From assembly GCA_029260715.1 (NCBI GenBank), contig JAJDCS010000017.1:112136-176135 (forward strand): a stretch of 64,000 nucleotides of DNA. Direction: 5' to 3'. Position 1 is the stretch's first letter. Every line of letters starts with the position of its first letter. The position numbers were made by a program, and so were the translations under genes. Shown here in pieces: positions 34,691 to 43,636 of the stretch. The notes beneath the pieces were generated by a model that worked only from the letters and a program-made list of their open reading frames with translations, did no database searches and had not been told where the DNA came from. Origin of the DNA: Phycisphaeraceae bacterium (GTDB taxonomy: Bacteria > Planctomycetota > Phycisphaerae > Phycisphaerales > Phycisphaeraceae).

Positions 34691-35542
34691 CTACCCGTTT
34701 ACCCACGCGTCCGACGCCTCGTATCCCAATTCAATAAGCAAATCCCCAGCCTCGTCGTGGAAGAAGCGGCGGTCCTCGGGCGTGAAGCATTGACGCCACT
34801 TCACCTTTTCACCCCTGGCGACAATCGCGCTGCTCTCGGGGCGAACACCGAAAAACCGGGCACGCCGCGAGTACCACACGCTCTTTAAGGGCCTAGGCAG
34901 AAGCGGCTGCTGATACAGCGGCTCCATGCCCAGCGCAGTCCCAAGCCGCTTGAGCGTAGCCTCCGTGTCCTTCAGCAACGCCTCGGTACCGACCTTGGTC
35001 ACACCCGGGACCGCGCACCACGACCGGACGTGGTGTGCCCAATACTTCACGCGGCTCATGCCGTGGTCTTCTTGACGCAAAAACTCGCTCATCGAACACA
35101 TCGCCTCGGCGTCGAACCCCCTGCGGTACTGGTAATAAGACGTCATCACGTCCCGGCCGTCACGGTAGACGTACAGCATGGCCGCTTTTCGAGCGAGGGT
35201 TTCAAACCACGGCCCGGGTATCTCTTTTTGATGGCCCCGCGTGTCTCCCAGCGCGCCTGGCGGGAGTTGGTGGGTCTTGATGGGGATGCGCGGCACACGC
35301 GGCAAGACGCGGGCGGCCGCGCCGTCGTACCACACAGGATCGGCGTTGATGATCAACGCGATATTGATGTAAAGCTTGTCGTTCCGTTCAAACGGCAGCT
35401 TCCAACTGCGGCACGCGCCAAACTGCCGCCGCAGCGTGTCGATCATCAGGTGCGTGCCCGATCGCTCGTGCGTGGCCACAACAACCGGCTTGGTGGCCCG
35501 GCGATCCAACTTCTCAAAAAACGCTGATGCTTGCTTGTCCAT
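34691..35542 (-). CDS. Sulfotransferase
   Basis: A 283-residue PAPS-dependent sulfotransferase. VVVATHERSGTHLMIDTLRR (about 20-39) is the 5'-phosphosulfate loop, IPIKTHQLPPG lies in the acceptor region, and MLYVYRDGRDVMTSYYQYRRG is the 3'-phosphate site; late ALLKDTEATLKRLGTALG fits the family. The ATG at 35542 is preferred: GGAGAGG lies about ten bases upstream, and the frame further upstream lacks family features. It faces a glycosyltransferase group, so a polysaccharide acceptor is plausible. Confidence 0.88.
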   Translation of the reverse strand: MDKQASAFFEKLDRRATKPVVVATHERSGTHLMIDTLRRQFGACRSWKLPFERNDKLYINIALIINADPVWYDGAAARVLPRVPRIPIKTHQLPPGALGDTRGHQKEIPGPWFETLARKAAMLYVYRDGRDVMTSYYQYRRGFDAEAMCSMSEFLRQEDHGMSRVKYWAHHVRSWCAVPGVTKVGTEALLKDTEATLKRLGTALGMEPLYQQPLLPRPLKSVWYSRRARFFGVRPESSAIVARGEKVKWRQCFTPEDRRFFHDEAGDLLIELGYEASDAWVNG

Positions 35543-35796
35543 GAACGATTGACCTCTCCGCGCACCGTTTCCAGTGAGGCCTGAAAGCCGGTCTTGCGTA
35601 GACCGCACCGACGGCCCGGCTACCCAACGGCTCAATTCTATGCGCTTGATCCTTACCCCACCCGGCCGCTCGCAACGACCGACTTTGACCGCAATACTAC
35701 CATGAAAAGCCGTGTCAGCGACGCGCCGACCGGGGTTGCCCCACCACCGCCGCCTCGGATGATTTTTCTTTTCACCACCCGTACTATGATAGCCCT

Positions 35797-36981
35797 GTGC
35801 GGGTTCTCCATGTTATTTCTGGTATCGATCCCCAAAGCGGCGGCACCGTCGCGGCGGTGGCGGGGCTGACACGGGCGCAGTCCGCCCAGGGCGCAGCGGC
35901 CGCGTTAGCGACCACGTGGACCCACGGCCACGACCTGAGCACCGCCGACCGCCTGACCGAACAAGGCGTAGCCGTCCATCTCATCGGCCCCACACACCAG
36001 CCGTTGGCCAGGCACCCCGATATCAAACCAACACTGCGGCAACACATCGCCGCGAGCGACATCGTGCACATCCACGCGCTCTGGGAAGAGGTCCAACACC
36101 AAGCCGCAAAGACCGCCTATAAACAAAACGTCCCTTACGTCATCACACCCCACGGCATGCTAGACCCCTGGAGTTTGAGTAAGGGCTGGCTCAAAAAACA
36201 CCTGTACCTGACGCTGCGCATGCGCAAAAACCTGAACCACGCAGCAGCGATACACTTCACAACCAAAACCGAGCAACAACTCGCTCGCCCGCTGCGCCTC
36301 ACCCCGCCCGCCATCGTCGAGCCCAACGGCATCGACCTCTCCGAGTTCGAGTCGCTCCCGCCCGCAGGCGCATTCCGGAAACGCTTCACCGCCATCGGAG
36401 ACCGCGCCGTGGTGCTGTTCCTTAGCCGCCTGCACCCCAAGAAAGGCATCGAGCTGCTGATACAAGCCTTCGCCAAAGCCTGCACGTCTAACGAGGCCCT
36501 CGTCATCGCCGGGCCCGGCCCGAAAGACTACCAGGCAACACTCGAACGCCTCGTACAAGAAAAAGGCTTGAATGACCGCGTTATTTTCACAGGCATGCTG
36601 TACGGCCCGGACCGGCTCGCGGCCATGGCGGACGCCGACCTATTCGTGCTACCCAGCTACCAGGAAAATTTCGGTATCGCGGTCGTCGAGTCGTTGGCGG
36701 TGGGCACACCGGTCATCATCTCCGACCAGGTCAACATCCACCAAGAAATCACCGAGGCCGGCGTCGGCGGCGTCGTGCCCACCAACGCGGACCGCCTCAC
36801 CGAAGAGTTGCACGCCTGGCTTGCAAACCCCGCCCGCCGACAACAAGCCTCACAACGCGCCAAACCGTTCGTCGCCAGCCGCTATGATTGGGGCGCCATT
36901 GCCAGACGGTGGTTGACACACTATGAACAAATAACCCGCCTTAACGCGACCGCCCACAAAGAAACAACGCCGAATCGTTAA
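35797..36981 (+). CDS. Family 4 glycosyltransferase
   Basis: A 394-residue GT-B retaining glycosyltransferase. N-terminal domain: LHVISGIDPQSGGTVAAV (acceptor side) and PYVITPHGMLDPWSL. C-terminal donor domain: AVVLFLSRLHPKKGIELLIQAF (about 205-226), GMLYGPDRLAAMADADLFVLPSY, and EX7E-type ENFGIAVVESLAVGTPVI. GTG start with TATGAT exactly six bases upstream, so probably leaderless. First of three genes (35797-39536) making or modifying a surface polysaccharide. Confidence 0.88.
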   Translation: MRVLHVISGIDPQSGGTVAAVAGLTRAQSAQGAAAALATTWTHGHDLSTADRLTEQGVAVHLIGPTHQPLARHPDIKPTLRQHIAASDIVHIHALWEEVQHQAAKTAYKQNVPYVITPHGMLDPWSLSKGWLKKHLYLTLRMRKNLNHAAAIHFTTKTEQQLARPLRLTPPAIVEPNGIDLSEFESLPPAGAFRKRFTAIGDRAVVLFLSRLHPKKGIELLIQAFAKACTSNEALVIAGPGPKDYQATLERLVQEKGLNDRVIFTGMLYGPDRLAAMADADLFVLPSYQENFGIAVVESLAVGTPVIISDQVNIHQEITEAGVGGVVPTNADRLTEELHAWLANPARRQQASQRAKPFVASRYDWGAIARRWLTHYEQITRLNATAHKETTPNR

Positions 36982-37029
36982 AGTAGCTGACGCCACACAC
37001 GCCACGCAAAATCGGCCTAAAGCCCGATC

Positions 37030-38229
37030 GTGTGTGACCAACGGAAACCAGGACCCGATACCGTGCCGCGACAATCATCACACCCCGCAAAAGTCTGGAT
37101 CCTCCAGCAGCAGATCGCCCACTACCGTATCCCCGTGTGGGACGCGCTGGCCGCGATATCAGGCGACAGCATCGAACTCAAGGTATTGGGTCGCCTTGAC
37201 CAGGGCAGGCCGTTTGGCAGCGAATCGGCGCCCTCTTACATACACGACCTAGACGCCCATCACACTAAGCCTAACGGCCACCCCTGGGACGGTATCGAGC
37301 AACTGCTTGAAACACACCGCCCCGACGTCTTGATCTCCGAGACCAACCCCCGCCTGCGGTGGTGCTGGCGGTTGCCGCGCGTGTGCAAGCGCCTGGGCAT
37401 CGTGCCGATCGCGTGGACGAAGGTCAAGAGCAACTACTCAAAACTACCCGGGCCGCTGATGCGTCTCGTCAAAAAGCGCCTGTTCAAGCGGTACGCCCTG
37501 TACCTCGTCTATGGGAACGAATCGCGTGACGAGTTGGTCAGCCTAGGGTTCCCACCGGAAAAGGTCTTCGTCGCCAACAACACAATCGACACACGGCGGA
37601 TTTTCGAACAAGGCGATCAGATCCGCGATCGGGCGTTGGCGTTACGCAGACAGCGGAAACTTGAAGATAAAAAAATACTGCTGGCGATTTCTCGCATGGA
37701 CCCGGCCAAGCGAATCGGAGACCTGCTGGACGCTTGGCCCAAGCTGCGGGAGATAGACAAAGACTTGGTGCTGGCGCTAGTGGGCGGGGGTACGCTGTTA
37801 GAAGACATCAAACGGACATCGCGAGAGATCGACCCGAAGCGGATTATTGTGACCGGGCGCGTGCCCGAGGGGGAAGACTACACCTGGATCGCGGCGGCGG
37901 ATATCAACATCCAACCCGGCGCGGTGGGGCTGGCGATCAACCAGTCGATGGCGCTGGGCACCGCGACAGCCATCGCCGACGAAAAAGGCCCGGACACGGA
38001 GATACTCGCACACGGCGAAACCGGCTGGCGGTACCCGAAGGGCGACCTCGACGCCATGGCGCGGTTGGTCAAGCAGTTGCTCACCGACCACGACACGGTG
38101 CGCAAGGTCACCGGCAACGCCCGGGTGCTGATGCGCGACAAAATCACCGTCGAAAATATGGCCGGCGTCATGCACACAGCGATCAACGAAGCGCTACAAT
38201 TACGCCAAGCAGAAGAAGGGACAGCATGA
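37030..38229 (+). CDS. Glycosyltransferase (GT4-like)
   Basis: 399 residues. The N-terminal half (VWILQQQIAHYRIPVWDAL) resembles transferases acting early in exopolysaccharide assembly; the C-terminal half has a donor domain: ILLAISRMDPAKRIGDLLDAW, RIIVTGRVPEGEDY, then NIQPGAVGLAINQSMALGTA in place of the usual E-x7-E. GTG start at 37030, with GTG 37063 possible. Its TGA overlaps the ATG of the following dehydrogenase (ATGA), so the two are coupled. Confidence 0.8.
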   Translation: MCDQRKPGPDTVPRQSSHPAKVWILQQQIAHYRIPVWDALAAISGDSIELKVLGRLDQGRPFGSESAPSYIHDLDAHHTKPNGHPWDGIEQLLETHRPDVLISETNPRLRWCWRLPRVCKRLGIVPIAWTKVKSNYSKLPGPLMRLVKKRLFKRYALYLVYGNESRDELVSLGFPPEKVFVANNTIDTRRIFEQGDQIRDRALALRRQRKLEDKKILLAISRMDPAKRIGDLLDAWPKLREIDKDLVLALVGGGTLLEDIKRTSREIDPKRIIVTGRVPEGEDYTWIAAADINIQPGAVGLAINQSMALGTATAIADEKGPDTEILAHGETGWRYPKGDLDAMARLVKQLLTDHDTVRKVTGNARVLMRDKITVENMAGVMHTAINEALQLRQAEEGTA

Positions 38230-39536
38230 AGATAAGTGTATTGGGGCTTGGGTACGTCGGCGCCGTAAGCTGCGGGTGCATGGCCAAGCTTGGCCACACC
38301 GTTATCGGCGTGGACGTGGTGCAGGACAAGATAGACCTGATCAACCAGGGCCTATCGCCGCTGATCGAGGCCGGCCTGGAAGACTTGTTAAGCCAAGCCA
38401 CCGCGAAGGGACAGCTCAGCGCCACCACGGATATAGAAAGCGCGGTAAAGCAGTGCGACGCAGCCATGCTGTGCGTCGGCACGCCCTCCACCGCGTCGGG
38501 CGGCGTGAACGCGTCACACCTCGAAGCCGTCTGCGAGCAGATCGGCGGCGTGCTCGCCAAAAGCGATCAAGAATTCTTCGTCGTGCTCACCCGCTCGACC
38601 AGCCTCCCCCCCGTACACCACCGGCTGATCCAGGTCCTGGAAAAAACATCCGGGCGCAAGCTCGGCCAAGGGTTCGGATACGTCTGCCACCCCGAGTTCC
38701 TCCGCGAGGGCACAGCCGTCGAAGACTTCCACAACCCGCCCAAGATCGTCTTCGGCGCGTCGGACCCGCGCAGCGAAGCGGTGTGCAAACAGCTCTACCC
38801 CGGCATCGACGCGCCAACGTTCTTTGTCCCGACGGACGTCGCCGCCATGGTCAAATACGCCGACAACTGCTTCCACGCCGTCAAGGTCGCCTTCGGCAAC
38901 GAGATCGGCACCGCGTGCAAGCAGATGGGCGTCGACTCGCACGCCGTCATGGACGTCTTCTGTGAAGACCGCAAGCTCAATATCTCGCCCAAGTACCTGC
39001 GCCCCGGTTTCGCGTTCGGCGGGTCGTGCCTGCCCAAGGACCTGCGCGCCATGCTCGACCACGCGCGGCAAGCCGCCGTTAACATGCCCATGCTCACAGG
39101 CGTGGTCGCGTCCAACCAAGAGCTCGTGGGCCAATTCCTCAAGCGCGTGGCCAGCCCCGACCGCCCCGCCGTGGGCATCGTCGGGCTAGCGTTCAAGGAA
39201 GGCACCGACGACGTGCGCGAGTCGCCCATGGTCGCCGTCGTTGAACACCTCTACGGCAAGGGCCACCCCCTGCGCGTCTACGACGAACACCTCGCCATGC
39301 AAAAGCTCATGGGCTCGAACCGCCGGTTCGCCCTGGCCGCCATCCCCCACCTTGAACAGATGCTCAGCCGCGACCTCCAAGCCGTCATCGACGCCAGCGG
39401 CGTGCTCATCGTCTACCACAAGCTGCAGCCCAAGGTGTGGGAAAGCGTCACGCTCAAGCCCGGCCTGCGCATCATCGACCTGGCCCGTGTGGAAGCACTA
39501 GAGAAACACCCCGGCTACGAAGGGCTACACTGGTAA
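38226..39536 (+). CDS. UDP-glucose/GDP-mannose dehydrogenase family
   Basis: A 436-residue four-electron NAD-dependent sugar-nucleotide dehydrogenase, giving a uronic acid donor for acidic polysaccharide. NAD loop VLGLGYVGAVSCGCMAKLGH (5-24), CVGTPS, CHPEFLREGTAVEDF, KYADNCFHAVKVAFGNE, the catalytic Cys in FGGSCLPKDLRAM, and GIVGLAFKEGTDDVRESP. FGGSCLPKDL and the overall length sit closer to GDP-mannose dehydrogenase (AlgD) than to typical Ugd, but the substrate is not certain. It overlaps the upstream glycosyltransferase by four bases. Confidence 0.88.
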   Translation: MKISVLGLGYVGAVSCGCMAKLGHTVIGVDVVQDKIDLINQGLSPLIEAGLEDLLSQATAKGQLSATTDIESAVKQCDAAMLCVGTPSTASGGVNASHLEAVCEQIGGVLAKSDQEFFVVLTRSTSLPPVHHRLIQVLEKTSGRKLGQGFGYVCHPEFLREGTAVEDFHNPPKIVFGASDPRSEAVCKQLYPGIDAPTFFVPTDVAAMVKYADNCFHAVKVAFGNEIGTACKQMGVDSHAVMDVFCEDRKLNISPKYLRPGFAFGGSCLPKDLRAMLDHARQAAVNMPMLTGVVASNQELVGQFLKRVASPDRPAVGIVGLAFKEGTDDVRESPMVAVVEHLYGKGHPLRVYDEHLAMQKLMGSNRRFALAAIPHLEQMLSRDLQAVIDASGVLIVYHKLQPKVWESVTLKPGLRIIDLARVEALEKHPGYEGLHW

Positions 39537-39544
39537 ATTGTTGT

Positions 39545-41818
39545 TTAGACCGCCGCGACGCGCCTATTGCGTTGACCGGCTAAGACCACCGACACACCCA
39601 ACAGCCACAAACTGCCCGGCTCGGGGACGGTGAAATCCCCCTGCGTCACGGGGCTTGCGGGCGACGGAACACTCTCGAACAAGTGGTCTTGCCAGATCAG
39701 CAGGTCCAGGCCGTTGACAGTGCCGTCGAAGTTGTAATCCCCCTGCCACCACTTGTCGCCGGTGAAAAGGTTGGCCTGCCAAGCCAGCAGGTCCAGCCCA
39801 TTGACGGTGCCGTCGAGGTTGGCGTCGCCCGGCAGCGCCGCGACCAGCGTTAGCCCGATTGAGCCGTTGTGGTCGTAAACGGGCACGAGCGTCAGGTTCT
39901 GGTTGACCAGCAGGCCGGCGAACTCATCAAATTCGCCGACTCGCGTGGCGGCGGTGATAACCTCAAATTCGTCCCAGTAGCTTGGCACGAAATTCAGTGG
40001 GACGGCGTGGAGCAAGCCGCCAAGTTGGGCGGTGCCCGCGTCGATCGCGCCGTATTGGTCGCCTCGCTGCGTGCCCTCAATGCCGATAGCCAATCCGCTG
40101 CCCTCGTACAACAGCATGGTGTCGTTAACGGTAACCAAGCTACGCAACAGCTGGACATGCCCACTCACGCCGCCGGGTGAAACTCGGTCTGCGACGGTCA
40201 AAAAATCTGTTTCGAGGGTACTGTTGTGTAAGGTGAGCGACCCTTCGTGGGGCAAGATGGCGGCGATGCCGGTGGTGTCGCCGTCGCGCCCAACGGTGAT
40301 TGTGCCGGCTACCAAACTAGAATCCGTAAGACTAACCTCCCCTCTCGCTTGCGACTGGCGATTAAATCCCACACCAATCTCTATAACGGGTGCGACCACG
40401 TGGCTGTTCTCAATGTCTACTTTACCTTGCGCGATCACGGAGAATGTATTCGGCCGTACGTACCCCACACGCAATTCCGTGCCCATCTCAGCAAGCCCGA
40501 CGTTCTTGATCCTTATAGACCCTTTGGCGGTGCTCAGTTCGCCGAGCTTGTCGTTGTTGCCAAAGCCGACCTGTACTTCGCCCTGGACCGTCGCTTGCTG
40601 AATGTCAGAGATCCAAAAGTTACCGGTAGCCTGCGCGACGCCCGCCGTCTGGAAGCTAAACAGGGTGGAATCAACTCTGCCGATGGTCATGTCGTCGGTG
40701 ATCAACAATGAATCGAATTGCTGGACGATAAACGTGCCCGTGCCGGTGCTTTCACTCTGGATACCCGCCACGGCATGGCCCACGGTGATTTCACCGTCCA
40801 CGGTCAGGTCGGTGCCGCCACTGAGCGTTGCCGAGCCAATGGCGTTGGCCTGACTGGTGATTTGCGTAGAAGACAGCCCGATCTCGATATCGTCTTGAAA
40901 TTCAAGGCTTCCCGTGAGTTCCACGGTAAGCGTGGCCTGGGCGGATGCCTCGGACGTATTTGTAGTGGTGGCGTGTCCGATGCGCGTTTTTCTCCGCACA
41001 GACATATTTCCCCCCTCGGTGATCGTGACTGAGCTAGGCAAGACCGTGGCTGTGGACAAGCCCCCGCTTTCCCTTGCCGTACTCAAACCGATCTCAAGAT
41101 CACCATCAATAGTGATGACGGCTACACGCTCAAAGTTGGCCGATCCCTGGCTGGTAGCGGACGTGTCGGGGTCGCCATCGGCAAACGCTTCGCCCACGTC
41201 CAGGTCATTATCAATAAACAAGCTTGTCGCGTCGCTTATTCTCAACGAGCCTCGCCCGTTGGCAACGCCCGTGTTGGCGACGGCTTCGCCGACATCGACG
41301 CTGCTGCCCAGGACAACCGAGTCCACTCGCTCGAACACAACGGCGCCGTTGCCCATGGCGGTTGTAAAATCGGATGTGTGCGTCTTGCCGATGTTCAGGC
41401 TGCCGCCGATATCGACCAACGCCGCGTCGGACACAGTGACGGTGCCGCTGCCTTCGGTGGAGGGGATCGGGATCAAAAACGAGTTGAACGCCTGGCCCAC
41501 GTTCAAGGCACCCGCCGTGACGACGTTCACCCCCAAACTTGTGAGCGTGCCCGTGAAGCTGTTGGTGCCCACCTCCAGCAGGTTCGCCTGAACGTCGGCG
41601 GGGGCGGTGGCGGCGTCGGCCAGGGCCTCGCCACCGTTGTTGATGTCGGCGTTGATCGTGAGGTCGGGCACAATCGTGGGGGTCCAACTGAACGGGTTGA
41701 ACCACTCGCCGGCTGAGGCGCCCGTGCCGGTGTCGTTCCACGACGCGGCGTTAGCCACGACGCCGGTTGCCACGACAATAATCGCACACGCCCACTTGCA
41801 GAACGGATGTGTTGGCAT
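39545..41818 (-). CDS. Large surface protein with type I dockerin repeats and PEP-CTERM tail
   Basis: 757 residues. Signal peptide (HPFCKWACAIIVVATGVVANA), then about 600 residues of autotransporter-like beta-helix repeats (many units of the form DxSxxLxVGxA, for example SLNIGKTHTSDF, DLDVGEAFADG, EVQVGFGNNDKLG). Near the C-terminus come two dockerin-type calcium loops in tandem (GDANLDGTVNGLDLLAWQ and GDYNFDGTVNGLDLLIWQ, about 655-715), then VPEPGSLWLLGVSVVLAG and RNRR, a PEP-CTERM signal. Dockerins bind cohesins, so the protein could be both sorted by an exosortase and able to recruit partners. No enzymatic motif. Likely monocistronic. Confidence 0.85.
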   Translation of the reverse strand: MPTHPFCKWACAIIVVATGVVANAASWNDTGTGASAGEWFNPFSWTPTIVPDLTINADINNGGEALADAATAPADVQANLLEVGTNSFTGTLTSLGVNVVTAGALNVGQAFNSFLIPIPSTEGSGTVTVSDAALVDIGGSLNIGKTHTSDFTTAMGNGAVVFERVDSVVLGSSVDVGEAVANTGVANGRGSLRISDATSLFIDNDLDVGEAFADGDPDTSATSQGSANFERVAVITIDGDLEIGLSTARESGGLSTATVLPSSVTITEGGNMSVRRKTRIGHATTTNTSEASAQATLTVELTGSLEFQDDIEIGLSSTQITSQANAIGSATLSGGTDLTVDGEITVGHAVAGIQSESTGTGTFIVQQFDSLLITDDMTIGRVDSTLFSFQTAGVAQATGNFWISDIQQATVQGEVQVGFGNNDKLGELSTAKGSIRIKNVGLAEMGTELRVGYVRPNTFSVIAQGKVDIENSHVVAPVIEIGVGFNRQSQARGEVSLTDSSLVAGTITVGRDGDTTGIAAILPHEGSLTLHNSTLETDFLTVADRVSPGGVSGHVQLLRSLVTVNDTMLLYEGSGLAIGIEGTQRGDQYGAIDAGTAQLGGLLHAVPLNFVPSYWDEFEVITAATRVGEFDEFAGLLVNQNLTLVPVYDHNGSIGLTLVAALPGDANLDGTVNGLDLLAWQANLFTGDKWWQGDYNFDGTVNGLDLLIWQDHLFESVPSPASPVTQGDFTVPEPGSLWLLGVSVVLAGQRNRRVAAV

Positions 41819-42037
41819 CGGTTTCTACCTCCTTAGAATGTGTATTAGCTGGCGTCTCTGATACCACGCATTTTTGAACCACGCGTGTAAGATAAAAATG
41901 TAACCAATTACATGAAAATTGTCAATACTCTTTTACGCAAATCTCTCGCCCGTATGCACATACACCCGCGGCCGTCGCCCCCTCGCCACAACCCATAGCC
42001 CCCGCACCAACCACCCGTTAGAATGAACCCCCTTAGA
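41819..42037. other. Leader and promoter region before tRNA-Arg
   Basis: The upstream flank of the large PEP-CTERM gene (minus) and of tRNA-Arg (plus). A TAGAAT hexamer at 42020-42025 lies 12 bases before the tRNA and is a -10 candidate. No gene. Confidence 0.4.
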
Positions 42038-42394
42038 GCCCTCGTAGCTCAGTAGGATAGAGCAGCGGTTTCCTTCGCAAGAGGGACCCGGCCCGGGAAC
42101 GGGCCGCGGAAAAACCGGGTGAACTCGGGGAAACCCCACGGGCGTCGTTTAGACACCCAGGGCAATCCCGAGCCAAGCCGCCGGCGGGGCCCCCGAGGCC
42201 GGCGGAAGGTGTAGAGACCAGCGGGTGAGTCGCCCCGACAATAACCCCGCACCGCGCCTAACACGCGCGGAAGCGCCCGGCACCCTAAACCCTTCGCCAC
42301 AAACGAAGGGCGGGTGGTGAGATGGTCCGGGCCGGCGGGTAACCGCCGGGCATACCGAAACCGCAGGTCAGAGGTTCAAATCCTCTCGGGGGCA
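42038..42394 (+). tRNA. tRNA-Arg (anticodon CCT) interrupted by a group I intron
   Basis: Exon 1 is 42038-42074 (acceptor GCCCTCG, D arm, stem GCGGT, loop bases TT and anticodon CCT). Exon 2 is 42358-42394 (AA completing the 7-base loop, stem ACCGC, T arm AGAGG-TTCAAAT-CCTCT, acceptor CGGGGGC, A73). Joined, all four arms pair (one U-G in the acceptor). CCA is not encoded. The 283-base gap lies directly after the anticodon, the known site for group I introns in bacterial tRNA-Arg(CCU). Confidence 0.93.
42075..42357 (+). other. Group I self-splicing intron in tRNA-Arg(CCT)
   Basis: 283 bases. The 5' splice site shows P1: TCCTTC, loop GCAA, GAGGGA, which puts the exon-final U opposite G, as group I chemistry needs. 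The last intron base is G. Core elements read in order: GGCAATCCCGAGCCAAGCC (P/Q side, 42162-42180) and GGTGTAGAGACCAGCGGG (R side, from 42208), the same as the core of tRNA introns of the IC3 type as I recall them. No homing endonuclease frame is inside, so it is a ribozyme-only intron. Confidence 0.9.
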
Positions 42395-42536
42395 TTACAA
42401 CTCAAAAACGCCGGGCGCGTTGCCGCGTGCGCCGCAAGCCAAACACAGGAAATACCCATCGCGGGCTGCTACGATGCTTCTCTCGCCCGCGACGCGGGCA
42501 CGCACGGGTTAACGCCTACGAACCAAAGGCCACGCA

Positions 42537-43529
42537 TTGACCGAACGCACCCTCATCAGTGACATGCAGCCCAGCCGCTTTGTGGAGGGCGTCTTCGCTA
42601 TCCACAACTGCCAACTGGCACCGACCAAAAACGGCAAGCACTACATCAAGTGCCTCCTGGGCGACCGCTCAGGGCAAACCCCCGGGCGCATGTGGAACGC
42701 CAGCCAGGAGCTCTTCGAAGAGCTGCCCGCCAACGGCTTCGTACAGATCGAGGGGCAGACCCAGGCCTACCAGGGCCAACTGCAGATCATCATCCAAAAT
42801 ATCCGCGCCACAGAGCCGACCCCGTCGCAGCTCGAAGAGCTCATGCCCCGCACCCAACACGACACCGGGCAGATGTTCGACGAGCTGTGCGAAATCCTCA
42901 CCACCATCAAAGACCCGTCGCTCAAAACGCTCACGCAAGCCTACCTCGACGACCAAGACCTGATGGCCCTGTTCAAGCAAGCGCCCGCAGCCGTCACGCT
43001 GCACCACGCGTACATCGGCGGGCTGCTCGAACACACGCTAAGCCTGATGCACCTGGGCGACCTGATGTGCGGGCAGTACACGCTGCTCAACCGCGACATT
43101 GTCCTCGTCGGGCTGTTCATCCACGACCTGGGCAAGTGCAGCGAGCTGGGCTGGGACACCGGCTTTAACTACACCGATGAGGGCCAACTCGTGGGCCACA
43201 TCGCGCGCGGCGTGATCTGGCTGCAACGAAAAGCCGACGACTGCGCCGCCATGGGCCACCCGATCCCCGCCCCCGTGCTCAACGTCTTGCAGCACATCAT
43301 CCTCTCACACCACGGCAAGCCCGAGTACGGCGCGTTAAAGACGCCCGCCACGCCCGAGGCCATCGCCGTCAGCCTCCTGGACAACCTCGACGCCAAGCTC
43401 AACATGGCCATCGACGCCACACGCGGCGAATCCGCCAAGGTCCAAGGCATGGGCGGCAGCTTCACCGAAAAAATCTGGGCACTCGAAACACGCCTCTTCT
43501 GGCCAGACCCCACCACGCTCGAAGAATAG
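42537..43529 (+). CDS. YhaM-type 3'-5' exonuclease (OB fold plus HD domain)
   Basis: A 330-residue protein. N-terminal OB fold (about 10-95; GVFAIHNCQLAPTKNGKHYI, then GRMWNASQELFEELPANGFV) for nucleic-acid binding, then an HD phosphohydrolase core: HHAYIGGLLEHTLSLMHL, GLFIHDLGKCSELG, HIILSHHGKPEYG and LLDNLDAKLN. The same architecture occurs in YhaM, a 3'-5' exoribonuclease. TTG start at 42537; no Shine-Dalgarno. It is 142 bases after the tRNA. Confidence 0.87.
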   Translation: MTERTLISDMQPSRFVEGVFAIHNCQLAPTKNGKHYIKCLLGDRSGQTPGRMWNASQELFEELPANGFVQIEGQTQAYQGQLQIIIQNIRATEPTPSQLEELMPRTQHDTGQMFDELCEILTTIKDPSLKTLTQAYLDDQDLMALFKQAPAAVTLHHAYIGGLLEHTLSLMHLGDLMCGQYTLLNRDIVLVGLFIHDLGKCSELGWDTGFNYTDEGQLVGHIARGVIWLQRKADDCAAMGHPIPAPVLNVLQHIILSHHGKPEYGALKTPATPEAIAVSLLDNLDAKLNMAIDATRGESAKVQGMGGSFTEKIWALETRLFWPDPTTLEE

Positions 43530-43564
43530 AACGGCTTTCTTTTTCATCACAATAACTTCCCGCC

Positions 43565-43600
43565 ACGAGCCGTCCGCCTCAGGCGGATCAGGCGGCGGCC
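43565..43600 (+). repeat. ACGAGCC palindromic repeat, long subtype
   Basis: Unit with internal CCGCCTCAGGCGG palindrome, 36 bases after the nuclease stop and just upstream of the thiL promoter. Confidence 0.7.
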
Positions 43601-43636
43601 CCCCCTCACCCCCAAAAACCCACCTACAATCCCACA

